Below are positions 62,582 through 64,000 of a stretch of 64,000 bases of DNA, piece by piece; positions within the stretch are counted from its first letter, which is position 1; each line of letters opens with the position of its first letter. Below the pieces are notes generated by a model, which ran no database searches, was not told where the DNA came from, and saw only the letters and a program-made list of their open reading frames with translations. Position numbers and translations under genes: made by a program. Source of the stretch: Xanthomonas fragariae (GTDB taxonomy: Bacteria > Pseudomonadota > Gammaproteobacteria > Xanthomonadales > Xanthomonadaceae); the NCBI RefSeq assembly GCF_900183975.1, contig NZ_LT853882.1, positions 2,225,501-2,289,500 of the forward strand, in the 5' to 3' direction.

Positions 62582-63773
62582 CTCGATCGGCCTGCCCTTC
62601 CAATATGCGGCGGAACTCCGCCTGGCGACGGGTACGGTCCATGACCTGCCCTTTAAGCTGCCCGCACGCTGCATCGATGTCGTCGCCACGGGTGCGGCGA
62701 ACCATCGTCAGCACCTGCGCGTCGAGCAGGATCTTCTGGAATGCGCGAATCTGTGCCTCGCCCGAGCGCTCGTAGCGCGTACCCGGGAACGGATTGAACG
62801 GAATCAGATTGACCTTGCCAGCGTCCTTGGACTGCACCGCATTGTCAAACTGACGCATCAATCTGGCCAGCTGGCGCGCATGCTCCGGCTGGTCGTTGAT
62901 TCCTTTCATCAAGGTGTATTCGAAGGTCACCGAATCGCGCTTCTTGCTGCCGCGCAAATAGCGCGCACACGATTCCATCAACTCCGCAATCGGATATTTC
63001 TTGTTTAACGGCACCAGGCTCTCGCGTAGCGTGTCGTCGGCAGCATGCAGCGAGACCGCCAGCGAGACATCGCTTTCGGTCGACAACCTGTCAATCATCG
63101 GCACCAGACCCGAGGTCGACAGCGTGACCCGCTTGCTGGCCAAGCCGTAGCCCAGATCGTCGCGCATTACGCTCATCGCGCGCACGACGTTGTCGAAATT
63201 CATCAACGGCTCGCCCATGCCCATCATCACCACGTTGGTAAGACGGCGCTGCTGGTGCGGTACGTTGCCCAGATGGCGCGCCGCCGCCCACACCTGCCCG
63301 ACGATCTCGGCCGTGGTGAGGTTACGGTTGAAGCCCTGGGTAGCGGTCGAACAGAAGGTACAGTTCAAGCCGCAGCCGACCTGAGAGGACACGCACAACG
63401 TACCGCGCCCCTTATCGGGGATGTATACCGTCTCGATCGCATTCTTGCCGTCGGTGCCCATGGCAAGTAGCCACTTGTGGGTGCCGTCAGTGGAAGGTTT
63501 GTCGAACACGATGTTCGGGACGAGAACCTCGGCGTGCCGGTGCAACTTCGCGCGCAGCGCCTTGCCGAGATCGGTCATCTGGTCGAAATCGGTGACGTAG
63601 CGATGGTGAATCCACTTCATCACCTGATGTGCACGGTAACGCGCCTCGCCGAGCGTCTCGGCGAAAAAGCGCTCCAGTCCCTCGCGATCGAGGTCGAGCA
63701 GGTTCTGCTTGCGCAGTTCCGGGGTGCGGACGGGAACGTCCTGCAACACGGAGGGGATCACGACCTCATTCAC
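62568..63773 (-). CDS. rlmN: RlmN, dual-specificity RNA methyltransferase
   Basis: RlmN is a radical SAM enzyme that methylates C2 of A2503 in 23S rRNA and A37 in some tRNAs. The 401-aa protein has the iron-sulfur Cys cluster in '[20 protein letters not shown]', the catalytic region '[16 protein letters not shown]', 'VALSTSG'-like '[16 protein letters not shown]', and the conserved second Cys near '[18 protein letters not shown]'. Normal length. It follows ndk by 16 bp. Confidence 0.96.
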   Translation of the reverse strand: MNEVVIPSVLQDVPVRTPELRKQNLLDLDREGLERFFAETLGEARYRAHQVMKWIHHRYVTDFDQMTDLGKALRAKLHRHAEVLVPNIVFDKPSTDGTHKWLLAMGTDGKNAIETVYIPDKGRGTLCVSSQVGCGLNCTFCSTATQGFNRNLTTAEIVGQVWAAARHLGNVPHQQRRLTNVVMMGMGEPLMNFDNVVRAMSVMRDDLGYGLASKRVTLSTSGLVPMIDRLSTESDVSLAVSLHAADDTLRESLVPLNKKYPIAELMESCARYLRGSKKRDSVTFEYTLMKGINDQPEHARQLARLMRQFDNAVQSKDAGKVNLIPFNPFPGTRYERSGEAQIRAFQKILLDAQVLTMVRRTRGDDIDAACGQLKGQVMDRTRRQAEFRRILEGQADRDAAA

Positions 63774-63789
63774 GATTCGACTCTCTCGT

Positions 63790-64000
63790 CCTCAGCGCGA
63801 TACCACTTCGGTCGCGGCAAAAAAATAGGCGACTTCGTTGGCAGCATTCTCGACCGAATCCGACCCGTGCGCGGCATTGGCATCGATCGAATCGGCGAAG
63901 TCGGCGCGGATGGTGCCCGGCGCAGCGTCCTTGGGATTGGTCGCGCCGAGCAGGTCACGATGTGCGGCTACGGCATTCTCGCCTTCAAGCGCCTGGATCA
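63790..64000 (-). CDS. ndk: Nucleoside diphosphate kinase, C-terminal part (N-terminus beyond window)
   Basis: Ndk transfers phosphate from ATP to NDPs. The visible 69 residues start near '[20 protein letters not shown]', include '[20 protein letters not shown]' with the phosphorylated His, and end '[14 protein letters not shown]'. The rest lies outside the window. It is the first gene seen of the minus-strand housekeeping operon. Confidence 0.96.

Overview
The window looks like the chromosome of a Xanthomonas species. The evidence is the high GC content outside a few islands, a TonB-dependent receptor of the Xanthomonas/Caulobacter type, Xanthomonas-like IS5 and IS3 elements, and the block rlmN-pilF-rodZ-yfgM-bamB-der. 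Both edges cut genes: tssH/clpV on the left and ndk on the right.

Region 1 (1-11540) is one arm of a type VI secretion system (T6SS). On the minus strand are tssH(clpV), tssG, tssF, tssE, hcp, tssC, tssB and a TPR lipoprotein gene. From a divergent 258-bp promoter region, tssJ, tssK and tssL run on the plus strand. Together these encode the sheath (TssB/C), the tube (Hcp), the baseplate (TssE/F/G/K), the recycling ATPase (ClpV) and part of the membrane complex (TssJ/L). tssA and tssM are not in the window.

Region 2 (11551-30451) is an expanded effector island, and the most interesting part of the window. vgrG1 is followed by a full-length effector with an N-terminal membrane region and a C-terminal toxin domain that I tentatively read as ADP-ribosyltransferase-like, then by its probable immunity gene. 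A block of about 3.9 kb carrying the tssL tail, vgrG and the effector is duplicated at 18.6-22.5 kb; that vgrG copy has a 1-nt insertion. In total there are two full-length effectors, three export-less toxin tails, five intact mosaic immunity genes and one dead toxin relic. The layout resembles the orphan tip-plus-immunity cassettes of Rhs, CDI and Maf systems, here attached to a VgrG-linked effector. An AT-rich foreign gene interrupted by a stop codon, a 5'-truncated third vgrG and an M23-peptidase-like effector cut by an IS3 element follow.

Region 3 (30430-32170) is mobile DNA: a complete IS3-family element (transposase made by -1 frameshifting) and relics of a Tn21-like transposon (resolvase tail, transposase tail, 38-bp terminal repeat).

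Region 4 (32284-42486) is a single 3400-residue autotransporter adhesin gene made of passenger repeats with a C-terminal beta-barrel.

Region 5 (42487-47600) holds stress genes (a KGG protein and a DUF892 ferritin-like protein) among relics of an M14 carboxypeptidase, IS481 and IS3/IS407 elements. An intact IS5-family element has cut off a nasT-like regulator.

Region 6 (47632-57404) has a siroheme-synthase-like gene (cysG-like), a small unknown gene, mobA, two moeA paralogues and a rhodanese-MoeB fusion, consistent with molybdenum cofactor supply and a former nitrate-assimilation locus. A DUF1264 lipoprotein gene and a TonB receptor gene lie between them.

Region 7 (57575-64000) is a conserved housekeeping block on the minus strand: ndk, rlmN, pilF, rodZ, yfgM, bamB, der.
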